Positions 12,413-13,207 of a stretch of 13,207 bases of DNA are shown here, one piece after another. Both the position numbers and the translations under genes were made by a program. Origin of the DNA: Candidatus Sungbacteria bacterium RIFCSPLOWO2_01_FULL_47_10 (lineage in GTDB: Bacteria > Patescibacteriota > Minisyncoccia > Sungbacterales > GWA2-42-14); the NCBI GenBank assembly GCA_001820675.1, contig MHQO01000061.1, forward strand, positions 1 to 13,207, in the 5' to 3' direction. Every line of letters begins with the position of its first letter. The stretch's first letter is position 1. Under the pieces are notes generated by a model that had not been told where the DNA came from, searched no databases, and worked only from the letters and a program-made list of their open reading frames with translations.

Positions 12413-13207
12413 ATGGCACTGATGTTTAACGCGGTGACGGAGATTCCCAAGCCGGAAAATACTCCGTTTGTCGGGTATCAAAAAGGGTCAAAAGAAAGAG
12501 ACGCCCTTGTTTTAGAGATTCGGAAACTTCGCGAGAGGACAAAGTCACAAGCCCTCTATGATCATTGTCCGCTTTGGATCAACGGTCCCGTTGTTGCAAG
12601 TAAGGAACTGCTGTGCCGTGTGCCGCACGACAACACCAGGATTCTCGGCACATATTCTGCCGCATCCGAAAGGCACGTTGTTGCCGCGATCGATACGGTA
12701 TTGAATGCGCGCGAACGGTGGTCGCAGATTCCCTGGTGGGTCAGGATGCATATTTTCCGTACCGCAGCACGCCTCATCGAAACAAAATATCGCCACCAAA
12801 TGGTTGCCGCGGTCATGGAGGACTATTCGAAAAGCCCGTTCGAGGCATCAATCGACGTGGAGGAACTTATCGATTTCCTGAATTTCAATACGTATTATGC
12901 CTATCTGATTTATCAGGAACAGCCGGATTCGAATCGCGATACATTAAATATGCTTGACTGCCTTCCGCTCGAAGGATTCGTTTTTTCCGTCTCTCCGAAT
13001 AATTTCATCGCAATCAACGGAAATTTATGCACCGCCCCCCTCATCATGGGTAATGTGGTTGTCGCAAAGCCGTCTTCGGATGTCGTGTACTCGTTCAATC
13101 TGTTCCTGAAAATTCTGCTCGAGGCGCGTCTTCCGCACGACGTGATGTCGGTATTATACGGCGACTCGAAGATGATCGGTGAGATTGTCATGAATCACAG
13201 AATGTTT
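12413..13207 (+). CDS. pruA: Delta-1-pyrroline-5-carboxylate dehydrogenase, N-terminal part (runs off right edge)
   Basis: 265 codons are open to the window end; family members have about 520-560 residues. The enzyme oxidises glutamate semialdehyde/P5C to glutamate with NAD, the second step of proline breakdown. The visible part follows the ALDH4A1-type (group 1) P5C dehydrogenase: NAVTEIPKPENTPFVGYQKG (6-25), WINGPVV (55-61), VPHDNTRILGTY (70-81), AAIDTVLNARERWSQIPW (91-108), FEASIDVEELIDFLNFN (143-159), PLEGFVFSVSPNNF (185-198), then NGNLCTAPLIMGNVVVAKPS (202-221). Asn in the SPNNF motif matches the oxyanion Asn and the Lys of AKPS the NAD-binding Lys of aldehyde dehydrogenases. The catalytic Cys and Glu lie beyond the edge. 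Start fixed by AGGAG 7 nt upstream. Divergent from valS across 146 bp. The family call is firm; activity on P5C is inferred. Confidence 0.87.
   Translation, partial: MALMFNAVTEIPKPENTPFVGYQKGSKERDALVLEIRKLRERTKSQALYDHCPLWINGPVVASKELLCRVPHDNTRILGTYSAASERHVVAAIDTVLNARERWSQIPWWVRMHIFRTAARLIETKYRHQMVAAVMEDYSKSPFEASIDVEELIDFLNFNTYYAYLIYQEQPDSNRDTLNMLDCLPLEGFVFSVSPNNFIAINGNLCTAPLIMGNVVVAKPSSDVVYSFNLFLKILLEARLPHDVMSVLYGDSKMIGEIVMNHRMF

Overview
The window reads as a fragment of a Patescibacteria (CPR) genome, most likely a Parcubacteria-type lineage. That is inferred from protein style and layout: compact, mostly single-copy housekeeping genes, few Shine-Dalgarno (SD) sequences, tRNA genes without encoded CCA, a short valyl-tRNA synthetase, and a four-helix histidine kinase directly behind a DksA-like zinc-finger gene. 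TGA is used as a stop (HAD, NYN and kinase genes), so this is not a code-25 lineage such as Gracilibacteria/SR1. No database search was possible.

Layout. 1-924 (minus): pcm followed by the start of mltG, 11 nt apart. 1052-3733 (minus): a complete lon ATP-dependent protease gene with promoter, strong SD and terminator. 3811-3881: a helically phased repeat block. 3884-5520 (plus): DksA/TraR-type zinc-finger protein, then a membrane histidine kinase, closed by a 13-bp terminator hairpin. 5522-5983 (minus): a tRNA island with tRNA-Lys(CTT) inside a 16-bp inverted repeat, and a tRNA-Pro(CGG) gene that sits inside the anticodon loop of a second, interrupted tRNA-Pro. 6043-9853 (minus): accessory genes, namely a coiled-coil protein, an orphan C-terminal copy of a DUF155/RMD1-type gene, a HAD phosphatase, a candidate small RNA on the opposite strand, an NYN-domain nuclease and the full-length DUF155 gene. 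9939-12266 (minus): valS without the usual C-terminal coiled coil. 12413-13207 (plus, runs off the edge): the N-terminal third to half of a delta-1-pyrroline-5-carboxylate dehydrogenase.

Functionally the window joins protein quality control (pcm, lon), cell-wall processing (mltG), regulation (DksA-like protein, kinase) and translation (valS, tRNAs). The most unusual part is the tRNA island. Two paralogous proline tRNAs are nested, the host tRNA is cut at the anticodon loop and again at the T-loop, and removing both insertions restores a nearly normal cloverleaf. Second in interest is the 228-bp direct repeat of the DUF155 3' end around the HAD/NYN block, whose differences are mostly synonymous. 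Third are a promoter-plus-hairpin small RNA candidate at 8113-8204 and two related repeat blocks that end at or within two bases of start codons.
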